A DNA stretch of 48,579 bases from Streptomyces sp. NRRL F-2664 (GCF_000719345.1 NZ_JOFX01000043.1:1-48579); one strand, 5' to 3'; shown: positions 1 to 9,262, counted from the stretch's first letter. Numbers and translations are program-made. The notes: a model not told the origin generated them from the letters alone.

Positions 1-101
1 GAAAAGCCCTGACGTACCCGGGCTCCCGCAATGCCGGCCCTGCCATCGTCACCAACGCCGAAGGCACCGCGATCTTCGCCGCCATCAACATCGACACGTA
101 G
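1..101 (+). CDS. 3' end of an unidentified protein
   Basis: An open frame enters from the left edge and ends in TAG at 99-101. The visible C-terminus reads KALTYPGSRNAGPAIVTNAE and then GTAIFAAINIDT, a glycine/alanine/isoleucine-rich beta-type tail. I do not recognise the family from about 32 residues. It is followed at once by a decayed transposase, so the gene may have lost its natural downstream region. The frame is continuous to the window edge, but the start lies outside. Confidence 0.5.
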   Translation, partial: KALTYPGSRNAGPAIVTNAEGTAIFAAINIDT

Positions 102-104
102 CAA

Positions 105-340
105 GGCGCGTCGACCGAAGGTCCTCACCACCCTGCTCGCGCAGGCCGACGCCGAAGATGACCTGTAGTGGGTCGTCGCGGTCGACTCCACGATCGTCCG
201 TGCCCGTCAGCACGCCGCCGGGGCCCGTCACAAGGGGCCCCGGGCGGCGAGCCGCCCGACCATGCCCTCGGACGCTCCCGCAGCGGACGGATGACCAAGA
301 TCCACCTCCTCGCGGACGGCCCACCTGCCGCTGAACGCGC
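105..340 (+). pseudogene. IS5-family transposase remnant (central part)
   Basis: The frame starting at 121 reads VLTTLLAQADAEDDL, then an in-frame TAG at 166-168, then WVVAVDSTIVRARQHAAGAR. This is the DWxVAVDST(x)RAHQHAAGA block around the first catalytic Asp of Streptomyces IS5-type DDE transposases. Near 240-250 the homology shifts frame and continues as GEPPDHALGRSRSGRMTKIH and LLADG, which corresponds to the family's GEPADHALGRSRGGLTTKIHLAADG. N- and C-terminal portions are absent. With a stop, a frameshift and both ends missing it cannot encode an active enzyme. Family assignment rests on recognised motifs only. Confidence 0.8.
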
Positions 341-344
341 AGGG

Positions 345-1331
345 TCATACGCGCGGAGGCGGGGGTTGCTGCAGCCAGCCGCGGATGGCGGCCTGGACGC
401 CGGCCTGGAAGCGGGTGTCCGCGTCGAGGTCGGCGAGCATCCGGGTGATGCGGCGCCGTGCGGTGTGCACATGGACGCCGAGGCGGCGCGCGATGGTCTC
501 GTCCTTCAAGCCGGAGGCGAGCATCCCGAGGAGTGCGCGCTGGTCCGCGGAGAGGGGGCCGCCGGGGCTGCCCACCGGGGTGGCCCGGGCCCACAGGGAT
601 TCGAACAGCGGGAGTGCGGCACGGTGCAGCAGCGAGTCCCCGATCACCAGGGCCGCCCCGTCGGTCCGGCCGTCGTCCGGCGGGGGCGGGGGCAATAAGC
701 AGGTGCGCCGGTCCACGAGGACCAGCCCCGTGGGCAGGGGCTGTCCGATCCGGGCCTGGAGTCCGAGGCGGGTGAGGGCGATCAGCTCGCCGGCCCGTCC
801 GGGGAAGTCCGTGCCGTGCCGGTCGGTGACGACCCGTACGGTGAGGCCGCGGGTCAGCAGCCGGCGGATCCGGTCCCCGAGGCCGCCCTCCACGGCCTCT
901 CCGCCGTCGAGTACGAGCACCTCCGACTCGGCGGCATCGAGCATGGCATCGAGGCGGGCCTCGACCGTTGCGGCGCCGGTGAGGACCTCCATGCCGGCCG
1001 GGGGGTCGGGCGGTAAGGCGGACGGCGGCGGCAGTTCGTGGGCCAGCCGGTCGGCGTAGGTGCGCAAGGACCTCAGGTCCGCGGACTCCCGGTGCAGGAG
1101 GGCCTGGCGCCGCCGGATGAGTACGCGCAGTACCTCGGCCGGGTCGGCGGCCGCGTCCACGGCCGGCGCGGGGGCCGGCGCGGCCGGTGCGGGGGCCGGC
1201 GCGGCCGGTGCGGGGGCCGGCGCGGCCGGTGCGGGGGCCGGCGCGGCCGGTGCGGGGGCCGTGTGGGCCGGCGACCTGGTGTCGTCCTCGGTGCGGGCCG
1301 GAGTCCGGTCGTGCGAGTCGGTCTCGATCAT
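345..1331 (-). CDS. LuxR-type (HTH) transcriptional regulator with a Pro/Ala repeat linker and a TTA codon
   Basis: The 328-residue protein is read from ATG at 1331; in-frame starts further upstream exist but lack a better ribosome site. After a short N-terminus comes a low-complexity Pro/Ala linker encoded by four perfect 21-bp repeats. Next is a middle domain (LDAMLDAAESEVLVLDGGE, LTRGLTVRVVTDRHG) resembling the PLD-like region of Streptomyces TrmB/LuxR-type regulators. A C-terminal LuxR helix-turn-helix follows (LSADQRALLGMLASG...ARRLGVHVHTARRRI). Codon 212 is TTA (plus-strand 696-698), which in Streptomyces needs the bldA tRNA, so translation may be limited to late growth. The gene is divergent from the M4 protease; it could regulate that gene or the nearby NRPS operon, but neither is shown. 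Confidence 0.8.
   Translation of the reverse strand: MIETDSHDRTPARTEDDTRSPAHTAPAPAAPAPAPAAPAPAPAAPAPAPAAPAPAPAVDAAADPAEVLRVLIRRRQALLHRESADLRSLRTYADRLAHELPPPSALPPDPPAGMEVLTGAATVEARLDAMLDAAESEVLVLDGGEAVEGGLGDRIRRLLTRGLTVRVVTDRHGTDFPGRAGELIALTRLGLQARIGQPLPTGLVLVDRRTCLLPPPPPDDGRTDGAALVIGDSLLHRAALPLFESLWARATPVGSPGGPLSADQRALLGMLASGLKDETIARRLGVHVHTARRRITRMLADLDADTRFQAGVQAAIRGWLQQPPPPRV
1170..1262. repeat. 21-bp perfect tandem repeat (four copies plus a partial)
   Basis: The units lie at 1170-1190, 1191-1211, 1212-1232 and 1233-1253 and are identical; a truncated copy follows to 1262. Because 21 is a multiple of three, each unit adds seven Pro/Ala residues to the linker of the LuxR-type regulator without shifting frame. 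Copy number is therefore likely to vary between strains. Confidence 0.9.
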
Positions 1332-1480
1332 GCCGGGGATTTTGACCGCCTTCACAGGGCCCCCACAACTGTGCATGGCCACTTCTGAGGGGGTCCCGGC
1401 TCTGGCCGCGAGCCACCTGCGGCGCTTGCATGGCGGCGACTCACAGCAACACATCAGGCACTCATGGTGGAGGAGACCCC

Positions 1481-4336
1481 TTGCCCAAGTTCAGCGCAGG
1501 TTCGTCGGCTCGGACCCCGGCCGGACCACGGATATGGCGGAAAGAACTCCGGTCCGCCGGAGGAATCGCGGTTCTGCTGGCCGCCGCAATGACCTTGCAG
1601 GCGTCGCCGGCGTGGGCCGCGGACCCCGGTCCCTCGCATGTCCTCCCCGGCCAGGACACCGCGACCCCGGTGCTCGTCGAGGGGCTGCGGGAGTCCGTGG
1701 ACGCCGAGGCCGCCCCGGCCGACGCGGCCCGCGGGCACCTCGCGGCCCACAAGAGCCGCTACCGGATCCCGCGTGCGGGCACCGACCTCGTCCCCCTGTC
1801 GGCGACGACCGCCGGCGCCAAGGACGAGACGGTCCGGTTGCAGCAGAAGCACCGCGGGGTCGACGTCCTGGGCGGCCAGTACGTCGTCCGCATGCAGAAG
1901 CAGGACGGCAAGCGGGTCGTCACCGGCACCTCGGGGCACTACTTCACCGCCCTGGACACCGACGTCACCCCGCAGGTCGCCGAGGACGTGGCGGTCCGCC
2001 GCGCGGTGGCCGCCACGGCCCGCCGGCTGGCGGCGACCCTCGACAAGCGCCGGGCGCCGCAGTCGGAGTCGGCTGGTCCGGCCGCCACCGGCATCACCGG
2101 CGAGGCCAGGGGGCTCGTCGTCCTGCCCAAGGGAGGCGGCGTCCTCGCCCACCGCGTCACCGTGCGCGGCACCGCGCCCGGTACCGGTGCGCCGGTCGTG
2201 GACGAAGTGTACGTGGACGCCCGGTCGGGATACCCGGCGCTCCAGTACAGCGCGCTGAAGACGCTTGCGGCCCCGGCGGCAGCCGCGCGGACCGCCGGCG
2301 CGGCCGCGGACGGCCCGACGGCGGACGGGCCGCCGCCGGCTCCCGCGAACCTGGTCCCGGAAACCGGCTCCGGTGCCCGGCTGGGCGGCGCCGCGGCCCC
2401 CCTGGACATCGCCTACGACCCGGCGGCCGGGCACTACCTCCTCGCGGACCCGGGCCGGATGCGCGCCACGTCCAAGAGCCTGCTGTCCACGTGGGACGCC
2501 CGAGGCAAATCGGTGTCGGAGACGTCGGGGAGGTGGCCCTCCGGCATCACGATGTTCTCCTCCCCGACCACCGCCTTCGGCGGGGCGGCGACCGACTCGG
2601 GAGCCGTGGACGCCCACTGGAACGCCGGGCAGGTCTACGACTTCTACAAGAAGAACTTCGGCCGCGACAGCCTCGACGGGAGCGGCGGAGCCGTCAACTC
2701 CCTGGTCGGCGTGACGTATTACGGCCTCCCCTACGCCAACGCGTTCTGGGACGGCACCAAGATGGTGTACGGCAACGGCGACGACGAGTTCAAGCCGATG
2801 TCGGCCGACACGGACGTCGTCGGCCACGAGATGACCCACGGCGTCATCGAGCACACCGCGAACCTGGTCTACGCCGGCCAGTCCGGCGCCCTCAACGAGG
2901 CCCTCGCCGACTACTTCGGCAACGCGATCGACGTCACCGCGAGCGGGACGCCGATGGGCGACCCGGCCGCCGGCCTGATCGGCGAGGACCTGTGCCGCAC
3001 CAAGGCCGCCGCCGACTGCGCGCTGCGCGACCTCAACGACGGCGCCACCACCTCGAAGAGCTTCCTCGGCGTGTCCTTCGCCACCGACAACGGCGGCGTG
3101 CACCTGAACTCGACGATCTTCTCCGGCGCGCTGTGGGACATGCGCGAGGACCTGGGCGGTGAACTGGCCGACAGGATCGTCTACAAGGCGGTCACCGAGT
3201 ACATGACTCCCATCGACGGGTTCACCGAGGCCCGGGGCGCGGTGCTCGCCGCGGCCAAGGCGCTGGGCGCGTCCTCCGCGCAGCAGAACACCGTCAAGCG
3301 CTCCTTCAACGCCCACGGCATCGTCCCCGGCTGGGAGCAGGCCCTCGGGGTCGACAGCGACACCCTCTTCGGCACCCTGAACACCACGGACTCCGGGGTG
3401 GGCGCGGGCGGCGGCTGGTGGGCGGCCTCGAAGTCCAACGACGACGGCTCCGAGCCCTACTCGGTCTACGCCGGCCGGCTGGACGGCAGGGGTGCGCCGA
3501 AGGTGGTCAGCCCCAACGACGGCCGCTACCACACGGCCCCGGCGACGGACGGCAGCACCGTGGTGTGGACGGCGTACGGCCCGACCTCGGTCGACGTGCT
3601 CGCCCGGCCGGTGGCGGGCGGCCCGGTCAAGACGCTCCACAGCTCGGCGACCGGGGTCGCCGGTCTGCGGGTGGAGAAGGGTACGGTCGTGTTCGAGGAG
3701 TACGACGTCCTCGGCGGCCGGCACGTCGGCTACAAGCGGCCCGCGGACAAGGCGCCGGTCTTCACCGACGGGAAGAAGTGGAACACGCTCACCGCTCTGC
3801 CCTCCATCAGCGGCAACAGGATCGCCTACGCCAAGCTGTACCCGCAGGGCGGCACCTACCGGCTGGGTGTGGAGGTCGTCGACCTGGCCACCGGCACGGC
3901 GGTCATGACCGAGCAGCTCGACGAGCCGGTGAGCCTCGGCCAGACCGGAATCAACGGCAAGAACGTCTTCTGGCTGGCCGACAGCGACGAGAACGACGGC
4001 GGACTGGTATCGGTGGTCAGCTCCGGGCTGGACGGCCGCGGCGCCTTCCTCGTCAGCAGCGAACGCAAGCCGGGTGCCTTCATGGCCTCCGACCTGACGG
4101 TCTCCCAGGACGCGCTGACCCTGGTCGCCCGGACGCCCGACACGCGGTACCGCAACGAGTCGCTGCCGAAGCTGTGGCAGCTGACCACCGACGGCTCCCG
4201 CCGGGAGCGGGTGTCCTGCAACCGCGGTGAGCAGAGCCACCCGGCGGCCGGCGCGGGCCGCCAGGTCGCCTGGCTGGACGCGACGACCGGCTCCACCGAC
4301 CTGGTGGTCCGGGAGCGGCCGGCCGGTACCTGCTGA
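1481..4336 (+). CDS. Secreted M4-family (thermolysin-like) metalloprotease with C-terminal propeller-like region
   Basis: TTG at 1481 is preferred as the start because GGAGGAG lies just upstream and it places a clean Sec signal peptide at the N-terminus (RRxx-free basic start, then GGIAVLLAAAMTLQASPAWA). The 951-residue product has an FTP-type propeptide around residues 100-150, then the catalytic domain. The zinc motif HEMTH is at 449-453, the third ligand Glu is in GALNEALADYF (Glu473, exactly the thermolysin spacing), and the catalytic His is in HLNSTIFSG (His541). From about residue 620 the chain continues with repeated beta-type stretches (GRLDGRGAPKVVSPNDGRYH), like a partial TolB/beta-propeller domain, unusual for compact M4 enzymes. 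It acts outside the cell. The gene converges on the NRPS operon. Confidence 0.93.
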   Translation: MPKFSAGSSARTPAGPRIWRKELRSAGGIAVLLAAAMTLQASPAWAADPGPSHVLPGQDTATPVLVEGLRESVDAEAAPADAARGHLAAHKSRYRIPRAGTDLVPLSATTAGAKDETVRLQQKHRGVDVLGGQYVVRMQKQDGKRVVTGTSGHYFTALDTDVTPQVAEDVAVRRAVAATARRLAATLDKRRAPQSESAGPAATGITGEARGLVVLPKGGGVLAHRVTVRGTAPGTGAPVVDEVYVDARSGYPALQYSALKTLAAPAAAARTAGAAADGPTADGPPPAPANLVPETGSGARLGGAAAPLDIAYDPAAGHYLLADPGRMRATSKSLLSTWDARGKSVSETSGRWPSGITMFSSPTTAFGGAATDSGAVDAHWNAGQVYDFYKKNFGRDSLDGSGGAVNSLVGVTYYGLPYANAFWDGTKMVYGNGDDEFKPMSADTDVVGHEMTHGVIEHTANLVYAGQSGALNEALADYFGNAIDVTASGTPMGDPAAGLIGEDLCRTKAAADCALRDLNDGATTSKSFLGVSFATDNGGVHLNSTIFSGALWDMREDLGGELADRIVYKAVTEYMTPIDGFTEARGAVLAAAKALGASSAQQNTVKRSFNAHGIVPGWEQALGVDSDTLFGTLNTTDSGVGAGGGWWAASKSNDDGSEPYSVYAGRLDGRGAPKVVSPNDGRYHTAPATDGSTVVWTAYGPTSVDVLARPVAGGPVKTLHSSATGVAGLRVEKGTVVFEEYDVLGGRHVGYKRPADKAPVFTDGKKWNTLTALPSISGNRIAYAKLYPQGGTYRLGVEVVDLATGTAVMTEQLDEPVSLGQTGINGKNVFWLADSDENDGGLVSVVSSGLDGRGAFLVSSERKPGAFMASDLTVSQDALTLVARTPDTRYRNESLPKLWQLTTDGSRRERVSCNRGEQSHPAAGAGRQVAWLDATTGSTDLVVRERPAGTC

Positions 4337-4350
4337 TCCGCACCGATGAG

Positions 4351-4385
4351 GGGCGGGGCCGGCGGCGCTGCCGCCGGCCCCGCCC
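4351..4385. terminator. Strong GC hairpin between convergent genes
   Basis: A perfect 16-bp stem (4351-4366 with 4370-4385) closes a three-base loop. It lies 14 bases after the M4 protease stop and 57 bases after the NRPS stop on the other strand, so it can serve both transcripts. There is no U-tract, as is common in Streptomyces. Confidence 0.8.
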
Positions 4386-4442
4386 GCACGCCGGGACGGC
4401 TCGCTCCGCGGGCCCCGGACGGCCGCCCGGGGACCTGCCGGG

Positions 4443-7412
4443 TCAGCCGCCGGGCTGCGCCATGGTGGTGATCATCTCGGCCAGTACGGTGCGGCGGTCC
4501 TCGCCGGGCAGGGGCCGCAGGGCGCGGGCCAGCCGGGCGCTGTCGTAGTGCCAGCGGTGATCGAGGTCCCGCGGCACCGTGCCGGTCTCGCGGAGGTCGG
4601 CGCGGGCACCGAGCAGCTCCGTGAGGTCGAGGGCCAAGTCGTGCCAGGACACGTGCCCGCTGCAGGCGTTGGCGACCCCGTGCACGGGCCGGTCGAGGCA
4701 CTCGGCCACCGCACGGGCGAGTGCGGCCGCGTGCACCCAGGCGGCTCCGTACCAGTCGTGTCCGCCGGTCCCGGGTCGGGGCAGTTCGATCGGCCGGCCC
4801 TCTCGAGCGGCCTGGTAGAGCGTGCCGATGGCGCCCCAGCGCAGCTGTTCGCGCAGCCGGTCGTGCGCACCCCAGACGATCGGCGACCGTACGGCGCTGG
4901 CGCCGCCGCGGCCCCGGGTCCCGGCGGCGCGCAGCACCAGGGCCTCGCAGTCGAGCTTGGCCCGACCGTAGGGGCTGACGGGCCCGTGGGGCGCCGACTC
5001 CTCGGCGACCCGGTCGGCCGGCGGATGCCCGTAGGCGTCGACGCTGCTGACGAAGACGAACGGGCCGCGCCGCCAGGCGTCGACCATGGCCTCCATCGCC
5101 GCCAGGTCCACGTCGTGCCGGGTGAAGGTACAGGCGGCGTGGACGACCGCGTCCGCCCGGGCGACGGCGTCCCGCAGCCCGGCCAGGTCGGTGAGGTCCC
5201 CCTCGATCACGTCGACGCCGTCGGCAGCGACGAGGTGGGCGGACTCCGGCCGGGCCAGGGCCAGCACGGGGCGGCCCCGCGCGGCCAGTTCGCGCACGAC
5301 GAACGCGCCGACACCGCCCGTCGCGCCCGTGACGAGCACCGTGCCGGGACGGAGGTCCCGGGAGCGGGGGGCCGGCCTGGGCACGGCCTTCGCCGCGCTC
5401 TGCCGTGCCGCCCGTTCGTCCAGGAGCGCGGTCAGCGCCCGGGGGGTGCGGGCCTGGAGCACGTCGAGCCCGGTGAGAGGCAGCCCGAGCTCCGCGCGCA
5501 GCCGTTCGGCGAGTTGCACGGCCTTCAGGGAGTGGCCGCCGAGGGCGAAGAAGTCCTCGTCGGGCGACGGACGGGGGCCGAGCACGGCGGCGAAGGCCCC
5601 GGTGACCGCCTGGGCCCGGCCGCCGGCTGCCGGGTCCGGCGCAGGCGGCGCGGGCGGCTGCCCGGGCAGCCGGGCCCGGTCGGCCGGTCCGGCGGCGGTG
5701 CGCGGCAGTGCGTCGAGCAGGGTGACCGCGGCCGGTACGGCCTCGGGTGCCAGCGTTCGGCGCAGCATGCCCAGGAGTTCGTGGCCGGAGGGGCCGGCGC
5801 TGTCCTTCAGGACGGCGTACGCCACAGTGGGCCCCTGCTCGGGCCGGACCACTGCCGCGTCCGCGACCAGCGGGTGGGCGAGCAGGGCCCGAGCGGCCGG
5901 ATGGCTGTCGCGGTGGTCCGGGGAACCGTGGTCCTCGTGCGGAGGGGCATCGTCCGGCCGGGCCGCAGGCAGCCCGTCCAGGGCGAGTGCCGGGTCGTCC
6001 GCCACGGCGTGCAGCAGGGCCGCGTAGTCCCGGGCGGCCGCCTCCGCGACGCTGTTGTCCAGGGCGGTCGCGTCGTACTGGACGAGTGCCCGCGGCCGGG
6101 CCGGGTCGCCCAGGGCCAGGCCGTACGACAGGGTGAACTTCGCGCCGTCGGAGGGCACATCGACGTACTCGGCCGATGTGCCCGGCAGCCGGAGCACGGT
6201 CGGCTCGCCGAGGACGTCGGAGGTGACGCGGACCAGCCCGGTGCCGTCCGAGCCGCGGGCCCCGGCGCCGAGGCGTTCGAGGACGAGGTCGAAGGGGATG
6301 TGCCGGTGCTGCTGGGCTTCGAGGAGGGCCGCCCTCACCCGGCGCAGCAGTTCGGTGAAGGACGGGGCACCGGAGAGGTCCACCCGTACGGGCAAGGTGT
6401 TGACGCACAGGCCCACCAGGCCGCGCATGGCGCTTCCGCTGCGGTGGGTGCCCGCCACGCCGATGACGAGGTCGTCGTCGCCGGTGAGGCGGTGCAGCGC
6501 GGCGAAGGCCGCGGTGAGCGAGACCGTGAACAGCGTGGCCTGCCGCTCGGCGCCCAGCGTCCGCAGCGCCTCGGGCACCGTGGCCGCGAGGGGGACGGTA
6601 CGGACGGCCGCGGATCGCACGGCGGTGGGCGGCGCGGGCGCCGCGGGCTGCGGCAGGCGCGGCGGTACGGCGTCGGCCAGCCGCTCGCTCCAGCGGTCCA
6701 GTTCCTCGGCCACGGCGGGCAGGGCGTCGTGCTCGCGCCGGGCGTACTCGGCGTACTGCGGCGGCGGGGCGAGGGGGCTCCTGGATGTGCCTCCGGTGGC
6801 CGCCGCGTACAGGTCGGCGAGTTCCCCGGCGACGGTCTCCAGCGAGGCGCCGTCCACGGCGATGTGGTGGAACGTCAGCAGCAGCGTGTGGTCCTGCGGG
6901 CCGTGGCGCAGGACGAGCGCCCGTACGGCGTCGCCGGCCGCGAGGTCGAACGGCCGGGCCGCCTCGCGGCGCAGCAGCCCCGCTGCCTGCGCCTCGCCGG
7001 TGTCGACGACGTGCACGGGGACGGTCCGCGGGGTGGGCAGCACCTGCTGGCGGGGCTCTCCGCCGTGCTCGGTGTAGCGGGTGCGCAGGATGGCGTGCCG
7101 GGCCACCAGCGAGGTGAGGGCGGTGGCGAACGCGGCCACGTCGAACGGGCCGCGGAGCCGGGTGGCGAACGGGACGTGGTACGAGTCCCCGGCGCCGCCG
7201 AGCCGTTCCATCAGCCACATGCGGCGCTGGGCGCGGGAGAGGGGCACGTCCTCGGACTGCGGCGCGGGAGTGTCCCGGCCCGGGTCCCCGACCGCCGCCG
7301 GGGACCCGGTGGTCGGGGCGCGCCCGGCCGTGCCGGCGCGGGCCCGGCGCAGCAGTTCCCGTTGGAGTTGCTGTCGCTGCTCGTGGGGCGCGGAGTCGGC
7401 GTCAGTGGACAT
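4443..7412 (-). CDS. NRPS terminal protein: C - degenerate A subdomain - PCP - SDR-like release domain
   Basis: The 989-residue protein begins with a full condensation domain (about 58-480; HHIAVDG near 182-188). No adenylation core follows. Residues about 510-590 resemble only the small C-terminal A subdomain (LLAHPLVADAAVVRPEQG, then PRTAAGPADR). The A10 motif that normally reads GKVDR is GPADR, so the catalytic lysine is missing. A carrier domain with LGGHSL (Ser near 628) comes next. The last 300 residues form an NAD(P)-binding short-chain-dehydrogenase fold (VTGATGGVG near 693, EGDLTDL, FVSSVDAYG, YGRAK with Tyr near 815). It is shorter than classical thioester-reductase domains. The start overlaps the preceding NRPS gene by 11 bases. 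Reductive or other SDR-type release of the peptide is inferred; an in-trans supply of the last amino acid would be needed. Confidence 0.88.
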   Translation of the reverse strand: MSTDADSAPHEQRQQLQRELLRRARAGTAGRAPTTGSPAAVGDPGRDTPAPQSEDVPLSRAQRRMWLMERLGGAGDSYHVPFATRLRGPFDVAAFATALTSLVARHAILRTRYTEHGGEPRQQVLPTPRTVPVHVVDTGEAQAAGLLRREAARPFDLAAGDAVRALVLRHGPQDHTLLLTFHHIAVDGASLETVAGELADLYAAATGGTSRSPLAPPPQYAEYARREHDALPAVAEELDRWSERLADAVPPRLPQPAAPAPPTAVRSAAVRTVPLAATVPEALRTLGAERQATLFTVSLTAAFAALHRLTGDDDLVIGVAGTHRSGSAMRGLVGLCVNTLPVRVDLSGAPSFTELLRRVRAALLEAQQHRHIPFDLVLERLGAGARGSDGTGLVRVTSDVLGEPTVLRLPGTSAEYVDVPSDGAKFTLSYGLALGDPARPRALVQYDATALDNSVAEAAARDYAALLHAVADDPALALDGLPAARPDDAPPHEDHGSPDHRDSHPAARALLAHPLVADAAVVRPEQGPTVAYAVLKDSAGPSGHELLGMLRRTLAPEAVPAAVTLLDALPRTAAGPADRARLPGQPPAPPAPDPAAGGRAQAVTGAFAAVLGPRPSPDEDFFALGGHSLKAVQLAERLRAELGLPLTGLDVLQARTPRALTALLDERAARQSAAKAVPRPAPRSRDLRPGTVLVTGATGGVGAFVVRELAARGRPVLALARPESAHLVAADGVDVIEGDLTDLAGLRDAVARADAVVHAACTFTRHDVDLAAMEAMVDAWRRGPFVFVSSVDAYGHPPADRVAEESAPHGPVSPYGRAKLDCEALVLRAAGTRGRGGASAVRSPIVWGAHDRLREQLRWGAIGTLYQAAREGRPIELPRPGTGGHDWYGAAWVHAAALARAVAECLDRPVHGVANACSGHVSWHDLALDLTELLGARADLRETGTVPRDLDHRWHYDSARLARALRPLPGEDRRTVLAEMITTMAQPGG

Positions 7413-9261
7413 CGCTGGGCTCCGGGGTGTCGGGGTGGAGGTCCGCGTGAGCGGCGAGGAGGACGCGTTCGACCAGCGCGGCCTGTGCGGCGACGGTCGG
7501 GGCGGCGAAGAATTCGGCGAGGGTGATCTCGACGCCCAGTTCCTCGCGCAGGTCCTCGGTGACGACGAGGGCGAGCAGGGAGTGCCCGCCGATCAGGAGG
7601 AACTCGGCGTCCGCGTGCGGGACGTCGGTGCCCAGTGCCCGGGCCCACACGTCGGCGACGGCCTGTTCCAGCGGGGTCATCGGCGGCGCCGACCCTTCGG
7701 CGGACCGGCCGTCGGCGCCGTGTGCGCGGGCGGTGAGCGCCCGCCGGTCCACCTTGCCGGCCGGGGTGAGGGGGAGCCGCTCCAGCACGGTGACCGCGTC
7801 GGGCACGAGGTGGGCGGGCAGGAACGCCGCGAGCCGCTCGCGCAGCGCGGAGCCGGAAGGTACGGGTCCGGGCGCGGGCACGACGAAGGCGACGAGGCGG
7901 GCCTCGGGGGTGCCGGCGCCGTCCACGGTGACGGCCGCGTCGTCCACGTCCGGCTGCTCGCGCAGGGCGTGTTCGACCTCGGCAGGTTCGATGCGGAAAC
8001 CGCGGACCTTCACCTGGTCGTCGTTGCGGCCGTGGAACTGCAGGACGCCGTCGGGGCGGAGGGAGACGACGTCGCCCGTACGGTAGAGCCGCCCGCCGTC
8101 GGCGGCCGGGTGCTCCACGAACCGTTCGGCGGTGAGTTCGGGCAGGCCGGTGTACCCGTGGGCGAGCCTGCTGCCGCCGATCCACAGTTCGCCCCGGTCG
8201 CCGTCGGCCACCGGGCGGCCGTCGGCGTCCAGGACGTGCGCCGTGGCGCCGCAGACGGGCCGGCCGATCGGTACGGGCCCCGCGCAGTCCCGCGCCGTGA
8301 CCCGGTGGGCGGTGGCGAAGGTGGTGGTCTCGGTCGGCCCGTAGCCGTTGACGAGTTCCAGCCAGGGGAAGGCGGTGAGCACCTCGCGGGCCTGGGCGGC
8401 GCCCATCGCCTCGCCGCCCACGACGACCGAGCGGAGCTGGGCGAAGACGCGGGAGCGGCGCGCGGCGAGCTGGTGGAAGAGCGCGGTGGTGAAGAACGCC
8501 ACGGTCACGCCGTGCCGTTCGACGTGCCGGGCGAGGTCCTCCAGGGTGGGCCGCTGCTCGGTGCACACGACGACGGCGGCGCCGTTGGCGAGCGCTGCCC
8601 AGACTTCGAACGTCGAGGCGTCGAAGGTCATGGGCGAGTGGAACAGGACGCGGTCGCGTCCGGTGACGGTGCCGTAGTCGGGTGCCGTGACCAGCTCGGC
8701 GACGGCGCGGTGCGGCACCAGGACGCCCTTGGGGCGGCCCGTCGAGCCGGAGGTGAACATGATGAACGCCGCGCTGTCCGGGTCGGACTCGTCGAGGGGA
8801 CGGCCGTTGGTGAGCGGCTCCTCGGGCAGGGCGAGGACGGGGCCGGCGGGCGCGGCCGCGTCCAGCAGCTTCGCGTCGCCGACGGTGAGCGTCACCTCGG
8901 CGTCGGCGATCATCGCGTCGGTCCGCGGGCGCGGCTGGGCCGGATCGAGCGGTACGCACACGGCTCCGGCCAGCCACAGCCCGAGCTGCGCGACGACCGT
9001 ACGGGACGAGCGGGCCGTCAGCAGCGCGACGCGGTCGCCGCGGGTCACGCCGTGTGCGCGCAGGCGCGCCGCGAGGGCGTGGCCGGCCTGCAGGAGGCTG
9101 CCGTAGGTGAGGGTGGTGTCGCCGTCGACGACGGCGAGGGCGTCGGGGGTGAGGGCGGCGTGCCGCGCGACGAGGGCGGGCAGGGCGGTGCCGTGCGCCG
9201 GGTCGGCGGGCCGGGGACCAGTCGTCCGGAGATCGGCCGGCTGCGGGATGGTGGTCGTCAT
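7402..9261 (-). CDS. NRPS A-PCP protein (predicted aliphatic amino acid)
   Basis: The 619-residue protein has a complete adenylation domain: FTSGSTGRPKG (A3), NGYGPTETT (A5), GELWIGG, YRTGD (A7), GRNDDQVKVRGFRIE (A8) and PAGKVDR (A10). A carrier domain with IGGHSL follows. Reading the specificity pocket by eye against PheA numbering gives D-A-F-A-V-G-G-T-F-K. That is close to the known valine signature D-A-F-W-I-G-G-T-F-K, with a smaller residue at position 278, so a valine-like or larger hydrophobic residue is plausible. There is no condensation domain; the partner must be the C domain of a neighbouring protein. The start lies one base from the stop of the preceding NRPS gene, and the end overlaps the next gene. 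Confidence 0.9.
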   Translation of the reverse strand: MTTTIPQPADLRTTGPRPADPAHGTALPALVARHAALTPDALAVVDGDTTLTYGSLLQAGHALAARLRAHGVTRGDRVALLTARSSRTVVAQLGLWLAGAVCVPLDPAQPRPRTDAMIADAEVTLTVGDAKLLDAAAPAGPVLALPEEPLTNGRPLDESDPDSAAFIMFTSGSTGRPKGVLVPHRAVAELVTAPDYGTVTGRDRVLFHSPMTFDASTFEVWAALANGAAVVVCTEQRPTLEDLARHVERHGVTVAFFTTALFHQLAARRSRVFAQLRSVVVGGEAMGAAQAREVLTAFPWLELVNGYGPTETTTFATAHRVTARDCAGPVPIGRPVCGATAHVLDADGRPVADGDRGELWIGGSRLAHGYTGLPELTAERFVEHPAADGGRLYRTGDVVSLRPDGVLQFHGRNDDQVKVRGFRIEPAEVEHALREQPDVDDAAVTVDGAGTPEARLVAFVVPAPGPVPSGSALRERLAAFLPAHLVPDAVTVLERLPLTPAGKVDRRALTARAHGADGRSAEGSAPPMTPLEQAVADVWARALGTDVPHADAEFLLIGGHSLLALVVTEDLREELGVEITLAEFFAAPTVAAQAALVERVLLAAHADLHPDTPEPSDVH

Positions 9262-9262
9262 G

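Noticed and set aside
1060..3162. Long open frames on both strands across the M4 protease gene, including a 928-codon minus frame.
   Set aside because: They are mirror frames caused by high GC; translations are Arg/Gly/Pro-rich without motifs, while the M4 frame has a complete catalytic set.
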